Shown in pieces: positions 1 through 8,462 of a stretch of 48,999 nucleotides of DNA (the first letter of the stretch is position 1; each line of letters begins with the position of its first letter). Source of the stretch: Nocardiopsis prasina DSM 43845 (GTDB lineage Bacteria > Actinomycetota > Actinomycetes > Streptosporangiales > Streptosporangiaceae); NCBI RefSeq assembly GCF_000341265.1, contig NZ_ANAE01000088.1, positions 13,674 through 62,672 on the forward strand. The letters are read 5' to 3'. A program made the translations under genes and the position numbers. The notes below the pieces were generated by a model. It was not told the DNA's origin. It did not search any database and was given only the letters and a program-made list of their open reading frames with translations.

Positions 1-205
1 CCACGGGCCGTGGCTGTTGGTGGAGGCCGACGTGGTGCGCGGGCGCACCCTGACCTCGTTCCCCAGCATCCGCACCGACATCCGCAACGCCGGAGGCAAT
101 GTGGTGGAGGAGGAAGTGGTCACCGACCACGGCGTCACCACCAGCCGCAACCCGGACGACCTGCCCGCGTTCTGCGAGCGGATCGTTCGGGAGTTCGCCG
201 CCTGA
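1..205 (+). CDS. DJ-1/PfpI family (class I glutamine amidotransferase-like) protein, C-terminal part
   Basis: The reading frame is open from the first base and ends at a TGA at 203-205, leaving the last 67 residues. It opens with HGPWLL, the residues that follow the nucleophile cysteine in the CHGPW elbow of PfpI/YhbO-type proteins; the cysteine itself lies just outside the window. The rest ([18 protein letters not shown], then a DDLPAFC motif near the end) matches the C-terminal part of this family. Members act as cytosolic chaperone/deglycase or stress-response proteins; the exact activity cannot be told from this fragment. A 19-bp hairpin follows it. Confidence 0.8.
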   Translation, partial: HGPWLLVEADVVRGRTLTSFPSIRTDIRNAGGNVVEEEVVTDHGVTTSRNPDDLPAFCERIVREFAA

Positions 206-249
206 GCCGTCCCCGGACCCGGCTTGGGCCCGGCCGGATCCGTACACGG

Positions 250-291
250 CCGAGGGGCCGCGAACCGCGTGTGCGGTTCGCGGCCCCTCGG
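250..291. terminator. Bidirectional hairpin terminator
   Basis: A perfect 19-bp inverted repeat (250-268 with 273-291) closes on a 4-nt GTGT loop. It sits between the PfpI-type gene and the convergent metS gene, so it probably ends transcription from both sides. There is no clear U-tract, as is usual in high-GC actinomycetes. Confidence 0.8.
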
Positions 292-309
292 GGACTGCGG
301 GTGGTGGGG

Positions 310-423
310 TCACTCCGACTCGGGCTCGTCCGGGTGGCGTCGCAGGTGGATGACGGCCGCGATGAGGCCACCCCAGAGCACGGTGATGGAGATGACCATC
401 ATGACGATGGCGCTGGTGGACAT
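310..423 (-). CDS. metS: MetS-like small subunit of methionine/alanine importer (37 aa)
   Basis: This 37-residue gene encodes one membrane helix (about residues 4-27, rich in I, V, M and L) followed by a basic stretch HLRRH and an acidic tail. Its ATG overlaps the TGA of the upstream sodium symporter by one base (TGATG), so the two are translationally coupled. In Corynebacterium, MetS is the short accessory subunit needed by the NSS-family importer MetP. Size, topology and position fit that role exactly. It would act in the cytoplasmic membrane next to the large subunit. Specificity for methionine versus alanine or another amino acid cannot be read from the sequence. Confidence 0.85.
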   Translation of the reverse strand: MSTSAIVMMVISITVLWGGLIAAVIHLRRHPDEPESE

Positions 424-2039
424 CAGCGGTCCTCTTCCTTGTCGAAGGGCGGGATGGTCGCTTCGTTGGGCGCGGCCTCGTTGGGCGCCTCCAGCTGGCC
501 CGCGGCGGCGTCCTCGTCGTCCGCGATGCGCTCAGCGTCCTGTCGGGCGATGACGTCGGCGCGCTTCCACGGGAAGCAGGACATGACGACGCCGAAGACG
601 ATGGCGCCGATGGCCACGCCCCAACCGGCGGCGAGCAGGTACCCGGTGGGGTAGCCACCGTAGTTGGTGGTCAGCTCGGTGCGCAGGCTGTCCCACATCA
701 TGATGCCGAGCAGGACCGGGGTGATGCCGCCCAGGGTCACGCGCCACCACAGGCCCAGGTGGATGCTGGAGACCGAGTTGACGTGTGCCTGGAACAGGGG
801 CAGCTTGCGCACGCCCCACGCGACGAAGATGACCAGCACCAGACCGGCCAGCGCGATGCCGTACTGGTTGATGAAGTGGTCGAAGACGTCCAGGAAGTGC
901 AGGCCCTCCGGGGTCGGGAAGAGCAGGATCGAGGCGAGCGCGGTCGCGCCGCCGACCAGCAGCACGGTCTGGGTGCGGCCCAGTCCGGTACGGTCCTGCA
1001 CGGCCGAGACGATCACCTGGACGATGCTGATCAGCGAGGTGAGTCCGGCGATGACCAGGCATCCGAAGAACAGCACGCCGAAGAGCGAACCGCCGAAGGG
1101 CAGGCTGGAGATGATCTGCGGGAAGGCGATGAAGGCCAGTCCGATGCCGGAGGTGGCGACCTCGTCCACGGCCGTTCCGGCCGCGGTGGCCATGAAGCCG
1201 AGGGCGGCGAACACGCCGATACCGGCCAGGAGCTCGAAGGAGCTGTTGGCGAAGCCCGCGACCATGGCCGAGCCGGTCAGGTCGGACTTGCGTCGCAGGT
1301 AGGAGGCGTAGGTGACCATGATGCCGAAGCCGATGGACAGCGAGAAGAACACGTGTCCGTAGGCGGCGATCCACACCTTGCCGGTGAGCATCGCGTCCCA
1401 GTCGGGCGTGAAGAAGGCGTTGAGGCCGGTGACCGCGCCGTCGAGGGTGAGCGCCTGGACGACAAGGAGGCAGAACAGGACCACCAGTAGCGGGATGGTG
1501 ATCTTGTTGAGGATCTCGATGCCGCGCCGGACCCCGATGATCAGGACCGCCAGGGTCACGAACCAGACGGCGACCAGAGGCCAGGCCACCCCGGAGACGA
1601 ACCCGGAGACCACACCGGGTTCGGGGCTCATCTGGAGGAAGTCGTTGAAGAAGAAGCTGTCGGGGTCGTCCCCCCAGGCCTGGTTGACGGAGAACCACGT
1701 GAAGCGGATGGCCCAGGCGATGATCACGGCGTAGTAGACGGCGACCACGAAGCAGATGGCCACCTGCCACCAGCCGATGACCTCGGCCGGGCGGTAGATG
1801 CGCCGGTAGGACAGCGGGGCCGAGGAACGGTACCGGTGTCCGATGCCGTACTCGAGGATGAGCAGCGGGATACCCGCCGTCAGCATCGCGATCAGGTAGG
1901 GCAGGAGGAACGCCCCGCCCCCGTTCTCGTAGGCGACGTAGGGGAATCGCCAGATGTTGCCGAGTCCGATGGCCGATCCGATCGCGGCCATCAGGAATCC
2001 CGCGCGCGTCCCCCACTGCTCGCGAGGCTGTTGCCCCAT
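423..2039 (-). CDS. metP: Sodium-dependent amino acid importer, NSS family (MetP-like)
   Basis: The 538-aa product is an integral membrane protein of the neurotransmitter:sodium symporter family. Residues 17-33 hold the first helix with the sodium/substrate-binding GLGNIWRFP (25-33), followed by the NGGG and FLLPY motifs typical of TM1-TM2, and about 11-12 helices in all. The start at 2039 is chosen because AGGAG lies 8 nt upstream and the homologous sequence begins there; longer in-frame extensions are not conserved in style. The acidic C-terminal tail is followed directly by metS, so the pair forms a two-gene operon. By analogy to MetPS it imports methionine or alanine with sodium; substrate is inferred. 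Confidence 0.88.
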   Translation of the reverse strand: MGQQPREQWGTRAGFLMAAIGSAIGLGNIWRFPYVAYENGGGAFLLPYLIAMLTAGIPLLILEYGIGHRYRSSAPLSYRRIYRPAEVIGWWQVAICFVVAVYYAVIIAWAIRFTWFSVNQAWGDDPDSFFFNDFLQMSPEPGVVSGFVSGVAWPLVAVWFVTLAVLIIGVRRGIEILNKITIPLLVVLFCLLVVQALTLDGAVTGLNAFFTPDWDAMLTGKVWIAAYGHVFFSLSIGFGIMVTYASYLRRKSDLTGSAMVAGFANSSFELLAGIGVFAALGFMATAAGTAVDEVATSGIGLAFIAFPQIISSLPFGGSLFGVLFFGCLVIAGLTSLISIVQVIVSAVQDRTGLGRTQTVLLVGGATALASILLFPTPEGLHFLDVFDHFINQYGIALAGLVLVIFVAWGVRKLPLFQAHVNSVSSIHLGLWWRVTLGGITPVLLGIMMWDSLRTELTTNYGGYPTGYLLAAGWGVAIGAIVFGVVMSCFPWKRADVIARQDAERIADDEDAAAGQLEAPNEAAPNEATIPPFDKEEDR

Positions 2040-2251
2040 GTTCAGGTCTCCTAAATCATCCCGTAGTTCGCGACCCGCACGGTAGCAGGATTTGGGTCTT
2101 TGGGCATTGTTGGGGCAGGTCCGAGCGCTGGATGTCGTGATCGGCTCCGTGTTTGGTGCCGGATCGTCCAGGGTTGGCGAGGCGCTCCCGGGCAAGCCCC
2201 GCTTACCCGCCACGTTCAGAGCCCCTCACCTCGGGGGTGGGGGGCTCCGGT

Positions 2252-3256
2252 TCAGGCGTCGCGGTGCCGGGGACGCGGGCGCAGCCGTGCGTTGGGCAGG
2301 TCCGGGGCCGGGAGGGCGGTGCCGTGGTCGGCGCGCACCGGCTCGAACCGGAAGCCCTCGTCCCGGTCGTCGCCTTCGCGCTGGTCCTCCCAGTCGGTGC
2401 GGGCGCGCACGATGTCGTCGTGGTCGCGGCCGACGAAGTTCCACCACATGACGAGGTCCTCGGTGAAGGGTTCGCCGCCGATGAGGAGCAGGTGGGTGCG
2501 TTCTTCGGCGTGGAACTCGACGGTGTCGCGTCCGGTGCCCAGGTAGAGCAGGGAGCCGGGGACCACGCGGTGGCCGTGGGCGTGGACGGGGGCGTCCAGG
2601 GGCAGCAGGCCGTGTTCGAACGCGGCCTGGACGGGGAGGGTGACGGTTCGTCCCGCCTCGATGACGATCTCGGCGCCGACCAGGGGTGTGTGGGTGCGCG
2701 CGGGTGAGCGGTGGCCGTGGAGTTCGCCCATGATCACGGTGACCCCGGCGCCGGGCAGGGAGAATCCGGTCAGGTCGGCGTGGTGTTCGAAGTGTGCGGG
2801 GCCCTCGCGGTCGTGTTCGGGCAGGGCCACCCACAGCTGTGCTCCCTGGAGCAGGTCGGGGGCCTGCTCGGGGGTGCGTTCGGAGTGGGCGATGCCGTTC
2901 CCGGCGGTCATGAGGTTGAGCTGTCCGGGGCGGACGAGCTGGTCCGAGCCGAGGCCGTCGAGGTGGTGGACGGTGCCCTGGACCAGCCAGCTCACGGTCT
3001 GCAACCCGATGTGGGGGTGGGGTGGTACCTGCATGCCGGGGCCGGTGCTGACGTCGGCGGGTCCGTAGACGTCGGCGAAGCACCAGGCGCCGACCATGCG
3101 GCGGTTCCTGCCCGGCAGGGCGCGGTGGACGAGCATGGCGCGGGGTCCGCCGAGGGGGACCTCACGGGGTTCGAGGAGTTCGGTGTCGGGTTCGGGGCCG
3201 GTGCGGTCGGCCTCGCACACGCGTTGTTCGGTGGGGTGGGGTTCGACGTTGCTCAC
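2252..3256 (-). CDS. Pirin family cupin protein
   Basis: The 334-aa protein has the two-cupin pirin layout. The N-terminal metal site is visible: HPHIGLQTV gives His80 and His82, and GIAHSE gives His124 and Glu126, matching the His/His/His/Glu set of human pirin. Pirins are iron-binding cytosolic proteins; some have quercetinase activity, others bind regulators. The GTG start at 3256 is 7 nt from TAGCGT (3264-3269 on the opposite strand), which suggests a leaderless message. It is divergent from the MBL-fold gene, with no obvious functional link. The C-terminal tail after about residue 290 is charged and probably disordered. Confidence 0.85.
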   Translation of the reverse strand: MSNVEPHPTEQRVCEADRTGPEPDTELLEPREVPLGGPRAMLVHRALPGRNRRMVGAWCFADVYGPADVSTGPGMQVPPHPHIGLQTVSWLVQGTVHHLDGLGSDQLVRPGQLNLMTAGNGIAHSERTPEQAPDLLQGAQLWVALPEHDREGPAHFEHHADLTGFSLPGAGVTVIMGELHGHRSPARTHTPLVGAEIVIEAGRTVTLPVQAAFEHGLLPLDAPVHAHGHRVVPGSLLYLGTGRDTVEFHAEERTHLLLIGGEPFTEDLVMWWNFVGRDHDDIVRARTDWEDQREGDDRDEGFRFEPVRADHGTALPAPDLPNARLRPRPRHRDA

Positions 3257-3416
3257 CCGGTTGACGCTAGTCCAGCCGGGGGCGTGCGCGCACGTGGGCA
3301 GGGGTGTGGCGTGGGAGGCGGGTGGGTCTTGTGGGAGCTAGACGGGGAGTTAGCGGGTATGGGTGGGGGACGGGGTCCGTTCTCGGGTTCTCACGCGTGT
3401 CCTTCCGGGAGGAAAC

Positions 3417-4178
3417 ATGACCCATGTTCCCGACGAGGTCGCTCCCGGTGTCCACCGGGTCGGTGACGCGCTCGTGAACTTCTACCTGGTGGAGACCGGG
3501 GAGGGGTTGGTGATGGTGGACGCCGGGCTGCCCGCGCACAGCGGTCGGTTCCTGGACGCGGTCGCCTGGGTGGGGGGACGCCTGCGGGCGGTGGTGCTCA
3601 CCCACGCCCATCCGGACCACACGGGGTTGGCCGAGCGGGCCCGCGACAAGGCGGGCGCCCGGGTGTGGGTGCACGAGGCCGACGCGCCGATCCTGGCGGA
3701 CGGCCCCACCAGTTCGGTGGTCCACGCCCGTCCCGAACGGCCGTTGCTGCCCTACCTGGCCAGGTACCCCGCCGCCGTTCAGGCACTCCTGCGGTTGGGG
3801 CACGGCGGGGCCTTCACGGCGGACCGGGTGAGCGAGTTCTCTGTGTTCGGCGACCACGAGGTCCTGGAGGAGGTGCCGGGCCGCCCCAGGGTGGTGCCCG
3901 CTCCGGGGCACACCCCGGGCAGTGTCCTGGTGGTCTTCGAGGATCGGGGGGTCGCGTTCACCGGTGACGCGCTGGTCACCATCGACCCCAGCACGGGGAG
4001 TGAGGGCCCCCGGGTGGTGAGCCGGATGTCCACGCACGACAGCGCCCGGGCGCTGGAGTCGTTGGAGGGTCTGGCCACGTTGCCGGAGGGGAGTCTGTTG
4101 TTGCCCGGGCACGGTGCCCCCTTCACCGAGGGTCCCCGTGTGGCGATGATCCGCGCCCGTGCCACGGGGGTGCGTTGA
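3417..4178 (+). CDS. MBL-fold metallo-hydrolase
   Basis: This 253-aa protein has a metallo-beta-lactamase fold. The metal motif THAHPDHTG supplies His63, His65, Asp67 and His68; further ligands follow in PGHTPGS, FTGDAL and LPGHG. It looks like a glyoxalase II/YcbL-type hydrolase, but the substrate is unknown. The ATG at 3417 is preceded by GGGAGGAAAC, a strong ribosome binding site, and earlier in-frame starts lack one. It ends 82 nt before the RNase Z gene, which appears to have its own leaderless promoter. Confidence 0.85.
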   Translation: MTHVPDEVAPGVHRVGDALVNFYLVETGEGLVMVDAGLPAHSGRFLDAVAWVGGRLRAVVLTHAHPDHTGLAERARDKAGARVWVHEADAPILADGPTSSVVHARPERPLLPYLARYPAAVQALLRLGHGGAFTADRVSEFSVFGDHEVLEEVPGRPRVVPAPGHTPGSVLVVFEDRGVAFTGDALVTIDPSTGSEGPRVVSRMSTHDSARALESLEGLATLPEGSLLLPGHGAPFTEGPRVAMIRARATGVR

Positions 4179-4260
4179 GCGGAGGCGACCCGCTTCCGGT
4201 TGACGAGGGCCTGGTCGGAGTGCGTGTCCGGTTTCCCTGGGCGGTGGGACAATGCGACCC

Positions 4261-5190
4261 ATGTCCGTACGTGAACTCGTGGTCCTGGGGACCTCCAGCG
4301 CGGTGCCCACCCGTCGGCGCAACCACAACGGCTACTTCCTGCGCTGGGGCGACCAGGGGGTGCTGTTCGACCCGGGGGAGGGCACCCAGCGGCAGATGCG
4401 TCTGGCCGGGTTGGCCGCCAGCGACATCACCCGGGTCTGCGTGACGCACTTCCACGGGGACCACAGCCTGGGGCTGCCCGGTGTCATCCAGCGCATCGCC
4501 CGGGACCGGGTTCCGCACACGGTGCGGGTGGCCTACCCGGGCGCCGGTGAGGAGTACTGGCGGCGGCTGCGGCACGCCACGTCCTTCCGTGACACCGAGG
4601 TGGTCGTCCCCCAGCCGGTGGGCGGTTCCGGTTCCTGTGTGGTGGGCCCGGACGAGCCGTTCACGGTCACGGCCCTGCCGCTGCGGCACTCGATGCCCGC
4701 CTACGGGTACCGGCTGACCGAGCCCGACGGGTGGCGGATGCTGCCCGAGCGACTGCGGCACTTCGGGGTGAGCGGCCCGGCCGTGTCGCGGCTCCTGCGG
4801 GAGGGTTCGTTGGAGCTGGAGGGCGGCCGTGTGGTGCAGCTGTCGGACTGTGCGGTGCCCCGCCCCGGCCAGGTGTTCGCGTTCGTGATGGACACCGGTG
4901 TGTGCGAGCAGGCGGTGGAGTTGGCCCAGGGCGCGGACATGCTGGTCATCGAGTCGACGTACCTGGACTCCGAGGAGCACCTGGCCGAGGCGTACGGACA
5001 CCTGACGGCGCGTCAGGCTGGCCGGATCGCGGCTCGGTCGGGGGTGCGTCTGCTGGTGTTGACCCACCTGTCGGAGCGCTACGAGGAGGCCGACGAGGCT
5101 CTCTTCACGGCCCAGGCGGGTGAGGAGTTCGACGGGCGGGTGGTGCTGGCCGCCGATCTGGATCGTATCGGCATGCCCGCCCGGCGCTGA
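4261..5190 (+). CDS. rnz: Ribonuclease Z
   Basis: The 309-aa product matches RNase Z, the endonuclease that removes 3' trailers from tRNA precursors. It begins with VRELVVLGTSS, then NHNGYFLRW, GEGTQRQM, and the catalytic THFHGDH motif (His63, His65, Asp67, His68); near the end LVLTHLSERY gives the last conserved His. The start at 4261 is preferred over the ATG at 4252: a GACAAT -10-like hexamer (4248-4253) overlaps the earlier ATG and ends 7 nt before 4261, and family members start at this point. The message is therefore probably leaderless. Confidence 0.9.
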   Translation: MSVRELVVLGTSSAVPTRRRNHNGYFLRWGDQGVLFDPGEGTQRQMRLAGLAASDITRVCVTHFHGDHSLGLPGVIQRIARDRVPHTVRVAYPGAGEEYWRRLRHATSFRDTEVVVPQPVGGSGSCVVGPDEPFTVTALPLRHSMPAYGYRLTEPDGWRMLPERLRHFGVSGPAVSRLLREGSLELEGGRVVQLSDCAVPRPGQVFAFVMDTGVCEQAVELAQGADMLVIESTYLDSEEHLAEAYGHLTARQAGRIAARSGVRLLVLTHLSERYEEADEALFTAQAGEEFDGRVVLAADLDRIGMPARR

Positions 5191-5278
5191 TCCGCGTGGG
5201 CGGTTGGTCCGTCGGGCGAGACGAGGAAGCGGCGGCCCCGCCGGAGCGGGCGGAGCCCGCGGCATGGTCGGTGGGTTC

Positions 5279-6250
5279 TCAGCGCTGGTCCAGGGCGCGT
5301 TCCTGTTCGGGAGCGGCCGGACCTCCTTCGGTGTCGGGGGTCGGTGCGCTCGGCACGGCCGTCTGGGCGATGAAGGCGCCGGTCACGATGACCACGGCGC
5401 CGATGACCTGTACGAGGGTGAGCGCCTCGCCCAGGAGTACCCAGGCGAGCACGATCGCGGTGACCACCTCCAGGTAGGCCACACCCCCAGCGACCTGCGG
5501 GGACAGGCGTCGGATCGCCGACACCCCGGCGAAGTAGGCGATGGCGGTGCACACCAGGCCCAGCCACAGAACCAGGGCCCAGCCCGGCAGGGAGAGGGAG
5601 CCCAGCGGGACCGGGTCGGCGAGCAGGCCCCACGGCAGGGTCCAGGGCTGGGCGAGCACCCCCAGCAGGGCGGTGGCGATCAGCGCGCCGAAGGCGATCA
5701 CCGCCAGGGGGTCGGTGTCCTCTCCCATGGCGTCCCCGAGCAGGAAGAAGGCGGCCTGCGCGGCGGCCGCGCCCAGGGCCAGGCCCACGCCGATGGCGTC
5801 CAGGCGCATCCCCGCCCAGATCTCCAGGAGCAGTCCGAGCCCGGCCACGGCGAGGACGACCCCCACCACGGCGGCGGGGGAGACCCGGTTGCGGCGCACC
5901 ACCCGCACCCACAGCAGCACCAGCACCGGGCCGAGGAACTCCAGCAGCAGCGCGATCCCCACCGGGATGCGGGCGACGGCAGCGAAGTACAGGGCCTGCA
6001 CCCCGGCCATGGGGAAGACGCCGTAGGCCAGGACGAGCAGCGGCCTGCGCTGGGCGACGCGCCAGTGCCGCAGGGCGACGGGCAGCAGGATGAGCGCCGC
6101 CCCGGCCACCCGCAGCCAGGTGACGTGCAGCGGGTCCATGCCCGCGTCCAGCAGGGGTCGGGCGAAGACCCCCGAACCACCGAAGGCCAGTGCGGAGGCG
6201 AGCGCGAAGGCGAGCCCCGAGGGGCGGTGGCGGGCGGTATGGGCGGACAC
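5279..6250 (-). CDS. EamA-family (DMT) transporter
   Basis: The 323-aa membrane protein has two EamA repeats giving about ten helices, with motifs such as FGGSGVFARPLL in the first helix, LEFLGPVLVLLW at the end of the first repeat and YLEVVTAIVLAW in the second. The C-terminal 25 residues are polar. DMT transporters of this type export or import small metabolites; the LEFLGP motif is common in the RhtA-like amino-acid/metabolite exporters. The GTG at 6250 has GGAG about 8 nt upstream. It is convergent with rnz across 88 bp, with no regulator beside it. Confidence 0.85.
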   Translation of the reverse strand: MSAHTARHRPSGLAFALASALAFGGSGVFARPLLDAGMDPLHVTWLRVAGAALILLPVALRHWRVAQRRPLLVLAYGVFPMAGVQALYFAAVARIPVGIALLLEFLGPVLVLLWVRVVRRNRVSPAAVVGVVLAVAGLGLLLEIWAGMRLDAIGVGLALGAAAAQAAFFLLGDAMGEDTDPLAVIAFGALIATALLGVLAQPWTLPWGLLADPVPLGSLSLPGWALVLWLGLVCTAIAYFAGVSAIRRLSPQVAGGVAYLEVVTAIVLAWVLLGEALTLVQVIGAVVIVTGAFIAQTAVPSAPTPDTEGGPAAPEQERALDQR

Positions 6251-6376
6251 GGGGACGCTCCAGGGGATGGTGGGGAGATGGGATCTCGTCGAGCATAGGT
6301 GTCCGGCTCCGGGACGGTCCCTCCGACCTGGGTGGAGTCCCTTCCGGGGCGTTCGCGCGTCCGGTCCGCAGCGTGG

Positions 6377-6895
6377 CTAGGGGGCCGGGGTGAGGTCCAG
6401 TTGGGCCCAGGCCACGTCGTGCCAGGCGTCGTGCTTGTGGCCCACCCGGCGCATGATCCCCACGTCCTCGAAGCCCATGGTCCGGTGCAGACCCAGACTG
6501 GCGTCGTTGGGCAGGGTCATGCAGGCGATGGCCGTGTGCATCCCGCGTGCGGCCAGGCGTGGCATCAGTGCGGAGTACAGGGCCCGTCCCGCTCCTCGGC
6601 GACGGCGTCCGTGTTCGAGGTAGACGCTGACCTCGCAGGTCCGTCGGTAGGCGGCGCGGGTGCGGAAGGTGCCGCCGTAGGCGTAGCCGAGCACGCCCTC
6701 CTCGTCCTCCATGACGATCCACGCGTGGTGGCGCTGGGCCTCGGTGATGCGTCGGGCCATCTCCTCCTCCGAGGGAGGGTCGAGTTCGAAGGTGATGGAG
6801 GTGTCGGTGACGTAGGGGGCGTAGATGGCCGCGCACGCCGCCGCGTCGGTGACGGTGGCGTCGCGGATGCTGTCGTGCGTGAGCAGGGCGTCCAT
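6377..6895 (-). CDS. GNAT N-acetyltransferase, phosphinothricin acetyltransferase-like
   Basis: This 172-aa protein resembles the Pat/Bar type of GNAT enzyme: IRDATVTDAAACAAIYAPYV at the start, TSITFELDPPS, a RRRGAGRALY acetyl-CoA loop and LGLHRTMGFEDVG at the end. Such enzymes acetylate phosphinothricin, methionine sulfoximine or similar amines; the true substrate is unknown. The ATG at 6895 lies 8 nt from a TATCAT hexamer (6904-6909, reverse strand), so the message is probably leaderless. It is divergent from an XRE-cupin regulator only 41 bp away and is likely controlled by it. Confidence 0.85.
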   Translation of the reverse strand: MDALLTHDSIRDATVTDAAACAAIYAPYVTDTSITFELDPPSEEEMARRITEAQRHHAWIVMEDEEGVLGYAYGGTFRTRAAYRRTCEVSVYLEHGRRRRGAGRALYSALMPRLAARGMHTAIACMTLPNDASLGLHRTMGFEDVGIMRRVGHKHDAWHDVAWAQLDLTPAP

Positions 6896-6936
6896 AGTTG
6901 AAGATGATAGGCGAAGGTGTCCACTATGGTGAACGC
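6892..6936. promoter_or_regulatory. Interlocked divergent leaderless promoters with inverted repeat
   Basis: Only 41 bp separate the two divergent start codons. TATCAT (6904-6909, reverse) serves the GNAT gene and TATGGT (6925-6930, forward) serves the regulator, so each promoter's -35 region would fall across the other's -10. A 7-bp inverted repeat CCATAGT (6892-6898) / ACTATGG (6923-6929) flanks the pair and could be the regulator's operator. The hexamers are assigned by eye. Confidence 0.5.
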
Positions 6937-7497
6937 ATGAGCGACCCACTCGGACCCGCCCTCGCCACGACCCTCCAGGCCCTGCGCCGCGACCGCGGAC
7001 TCAGCGGTGCCGCCCTGGCCGACCTGTCCGGGGTGTCCCGGGCCATGATCAGCCGGATCGAGAACGGCGACGCCCAGCCCACCGCCGCTCTGCTGGGCCG
7101 CCTGTCCGGTGCCCTCGGCCTGACCCTGTCCGAACTCATCGCCCAGGCCGAACAGGGTGACCGCCGTCTCGCGCGCCGGGACGAGCAGCCCCTGTGGACC
7201 GACCCCGAGACCGGGTACCGTCGGCGCGCGGTCTCGCCCACCTCAGGGGGGTCGCTCGAACTGGTCGAGGTGGAACTCCCTCCGGGTGGCCGGGTGCCCT
7301 ACCCCGAGGAGGTGTTCGCCTTCACCCACCACCAGATCTGGGTGCTGGAGGGCGCGCTCGCCTTCCGTGAGGGCGCGACCGAACACCTGTTGGAACGGGG
7401 GGACTGCCTCCAACTCGGAGCGCCCGCCCCCTGCGAGTACCGGAACCAGACGGGGCGTCCCTGCCGCTACCTGGTGGCGGTGACCCGCCGGGGCTAG
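6937..7497 (+). CDS. XRE-family regulator with C-terminal cupin
   Basis: The 186-aa protein has an N-terminal helix-turn-helix (about residues 10-65; LADLSGVSRAMISRIENG is the recognition region) and a C-terminal cupin that probably senses a small ligand. The ATG at 6937 is 6 nt after TATGGT, so it is probably leaderless. It is divergent from the GNAT acetyltransferase, a common pairing in which the regulator represses the enzyme and itself. Its last bases overlap those of the convergent phosphotransferase gene: the sequence CTAG at 7494-7497 supplies both stop codons. Confidence 0.85.
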   Translation: MSDPLGPALATTLQALRRDRGLSGAALADLSGVSRAMISRIENGDAQPTAALLGRLSGALGLTLSELIAQAEQGDRRLARRDEQPLWTDPETGYRRRAVSPTSGGSLELVEVELPPGGRVPYPEEVFAFTHHQIWVLEGALAFREGATEHLLERGDCLQLGAPAPCEYRNQTGRPCRYLVAVTRRG

Positions 7498-8396
7498 GTG
7501 ACCGGGTCGGTCAGAGCGGCGAGGAGGACGGGGCGCTGGTCGCGCAGCCAACCGGAGCGGCGGACCCTGAGCCGCTCCCACGAGGCCCAGCCGCCCACCC
7601 GTTCCACGGTGCGCACGAACAGGGGATTGCCCTGGTCGAACATGTCCTTGACGAAGTCCCGGGAGACCTCGTTGTACTGCTCGACCGCCTCGGGAAGGGA
7701 CCTCCGGTCGGCGTCGGACATGCCGTAGGCGTCGGCGAGCAGGCGGATCCGGTGCGGGGTGCGCGCCCCGGCGAACTCCGTGCGGGCGAGGGCCTCCGGG
7801 GGCAGGGTGGGGCCCAGGTAGAAGGCGAGGGCGGCCAGGTCCCAGACGGGACGGCCCGGGGCGGCGAGGTCGAAGTCGATCAGGGCGACGGCCTCGCCGT
7901 CACGAAAGACCAGGTTTTCGAGACAGGGGTCGTTGTGGCACAGCAGGGTGCCGCCCTCGGGGTCGCTCAGGGCGCTGGGCCAGGCCACGGCGGTGTCGAG
8001 GGGCACGTGCTCGGCGGCGTCGTGGTAGCGGCGCAGGAGGCGGGCGCAGGTGCTCACCACACTGTCGGCGCGGGACCAGGCAGGGAAGGGCGGGAGGGCC
8101 ACGTCGCCCTCGACGAAGGTCAGCTCCTCGGTCCCGGGACCGTTCCCTCCCTCAGCCGGGTACAGGGCCAGCGGCCGCGGTGCCCCCGTGAACCCGCGGT
8201 CGGCCAGGGCCGTGAGGAAGCCGTGCAGGGCGGGGGCGTGCGGCACGGCCCCGCGCACGACGCGATCACCCCTCCGGACGACCGTGTTCATCATGCCGCC
8301 GCTCAGTGGTTGGTCCTGTTCGTGCTCTCCGGTGCTCAGGTCCGGCCTCCGTTTCTCGAAACGTCCCGTGGAGCGGGTGCTCCCGTCGCGCCCCAC
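7494..8396 (-). CDS. Aminoglycoside phosphotransferase (APH) family kinase
   Basis: The 300-aa product has the APH/choline-kinase fold: SGGMMNTVVRRGD in the N-lobe, the catalytic HNDPCLEN (154-161; Asp156, Asn161) and IDFD (173-176; Asp174 binds magnesium). Family members phosphorylate aminoglycosides, choline, homoserine or similar alcohols; no substrate can be assigned. The GTG at 8396 is chosen because TAGGTT (8405-8410, reverse) ends 8 nt away, suggesting a leaderless start; ATG codons 35-36 are an alternative but would cut into the conserved SGG motif. It is convergent with the XRE-cupin gene by a 4-nt overlap. Confidence 0.8.
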   Translation of the reverse strand: MGRDGSTRSTGRFEKRRPDLSTGEHEQDQPLSGGMMNTVVRRGDRVVRGAVPHAPALHGFLTALADRGFTGAPRPLALYPAEGGNGPGTEELTFVEGDVALPPFPAWSRADSVVSTCARLLRRYHDAAEHVPLDTAVAWPSALSDPEGGTLLCHNDPCLENLVFRDGEAVALIDFDLAAPGRPVWDLAALAFYLGPTLPPEALARTEFAGARTPHRIRLLADAYGMSDADRRSLPEAVEQYNEVSRDFVKDMFDQGNPLFVRTVERVGGWASWERLRVRRSGWLRDQRPVLLAALTDPVT

Positions 8397-8462
8397 CGGT
8401 GACCAACCTAGTGTCGGGCCGCTGTTCGAACGCGGGGAAACACGGAAGGGACCGCGAGGCCC

